From Lyngbya sp. PCC 8106 (lineage in GTDB: Bacteria; Cyanobacteriota; Cyanobacteriia; Cyanobacteriales; Microcoleaceae), in NCBI RefSeq assembly GCF_000169095.1, contig NZ_AAVU01000061.1, forward strand, positions 1 to 31,933: 31,933 nucleotides of DNA, written 5' to 3'. Below, piece after piece: positions 31,894 through 31,933 of this stretch. Positions within the stretch are counted from its first letter, which is position 1, and each line of letters starts with the position of its first letter. Both the position numbers and the translations under genes were made by a program. The notes below the pieces were generated by a model. The model did no database searches and had not been told where the DNA came from. It was given only the letters and a program-made list of their open reading frames with translations.

Positions 31894-31933
31894 TTAGTTA
31901 AAGAAGTAACTGGAGAATAAAATACCCAGTACA
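31894..31933 (-). CDS. psbL: Photosystem II protein PsbL (C-terminal part; cut by window edge)
   Basis: The right edge of the window contains the last 12 codons and stop of an incoming minus-strand gene encoding VLGILFSSYFFN, the invariant C-terminus of PsbL. PsbL is a one-helix subunit of photosystem II required for dimer assembly and plastoquinone binding. Together with psbJ it identifies the psbEFLJ operon; psbE and psbF lie outside the window. Confidence 0.9.
   Translation of the reverse strand, partial: VLGILFSSYFFN

Overview
The window is a chromosomal stretch of a cyanobacterium, most likely a filamentous, Oscillatoriales-type one. The sequence carries small photosystem II genes (psbY; psbJ and the end of psbL), two thylakoid-type FtsH proteases, several protein families that are largely cyanobacterial (DUF2584, TIGR02652), many copies of the cyanobacterial HIP1 octamer GCGATCGC, and short G-rich and palindromic intergenic repeats typical of such genomes. 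The genus is inference; the phylum is well supported. No tRNA, rRNA, CRISPR array, prophage or intact transposon was seen.

Layout. 1-3152: tail of one ftsH and a complete second ftsH in tandem. 3275-4520: ADP-ribosylglycohydrolase-family protein and DUF2584 protein. 4675-6509: a roughly 0.83 kb unit present twice in tandem, each copy with a leader hairpin, a small double peptidoglycan-binding-domain protein and a terminator-like hairpin. 6539-7545 (minus): VOC protein and TIGR02652 protein. 7654-10231: gamma-carbonic-anhydrase-like protein, a G-rich minisatellite, psbY and a CPA1 Na+/H+ antiporter. 10697-12616: small hypothetical gene, SpoU/TrmH rRNA/tRNA methyltransferase (minus), and a T5orf172/GIY-YIG-like coiled-coil protein flanked by palindromic repeats. 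12824-15220: purL. 15357-18148 (minus): VIT-vWA protein and, upstream, a free-standing paralogue of its C-terminal domain. 18448-22710: a 1420-residue SF1 helicase resembling TRANK1-type proteins. 22816-25638: rhodanese, UbiH-type FAD hydroxylase, and a Tat-exported THI5/NMT1-like binding protein followed by a decayed IS200/IS605 right-end hairpin. 25761-28265: TPR membrane protein (minus), a structured-RNA candidate, and a disordered protein with an RG-rich tail. 28319-30687 (minus): HcyBio/DUF39 protein, an 86-bp decayed copy of part of the neighbouring hydratase gene, and that hydratase with an unexpected signal peptide. 30937-31587: YdcF/DUF218 protein, convergent with psbJ and psbL of the psbEFLJ operon.

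Most genes are housekeeping and photosynthesis-related single-gene units: FtsH protease (membrane and PSII quality control), PSII small subunits, Na+/pH homeostasis, purine synthesis, quinone-type hydroxylation, RNA modification. I see few convincing operons. The accessory material worth a second look is the giant helicase opposite the VIT-vWA gene pair, the duplicated peptidoglycan-binding cassette with its conserved leader, the possible structured RNA near 26.9-27.1 kb, and three kinds of genome debris: an IS605 end, a hydratase fragment and palindromic repeats.
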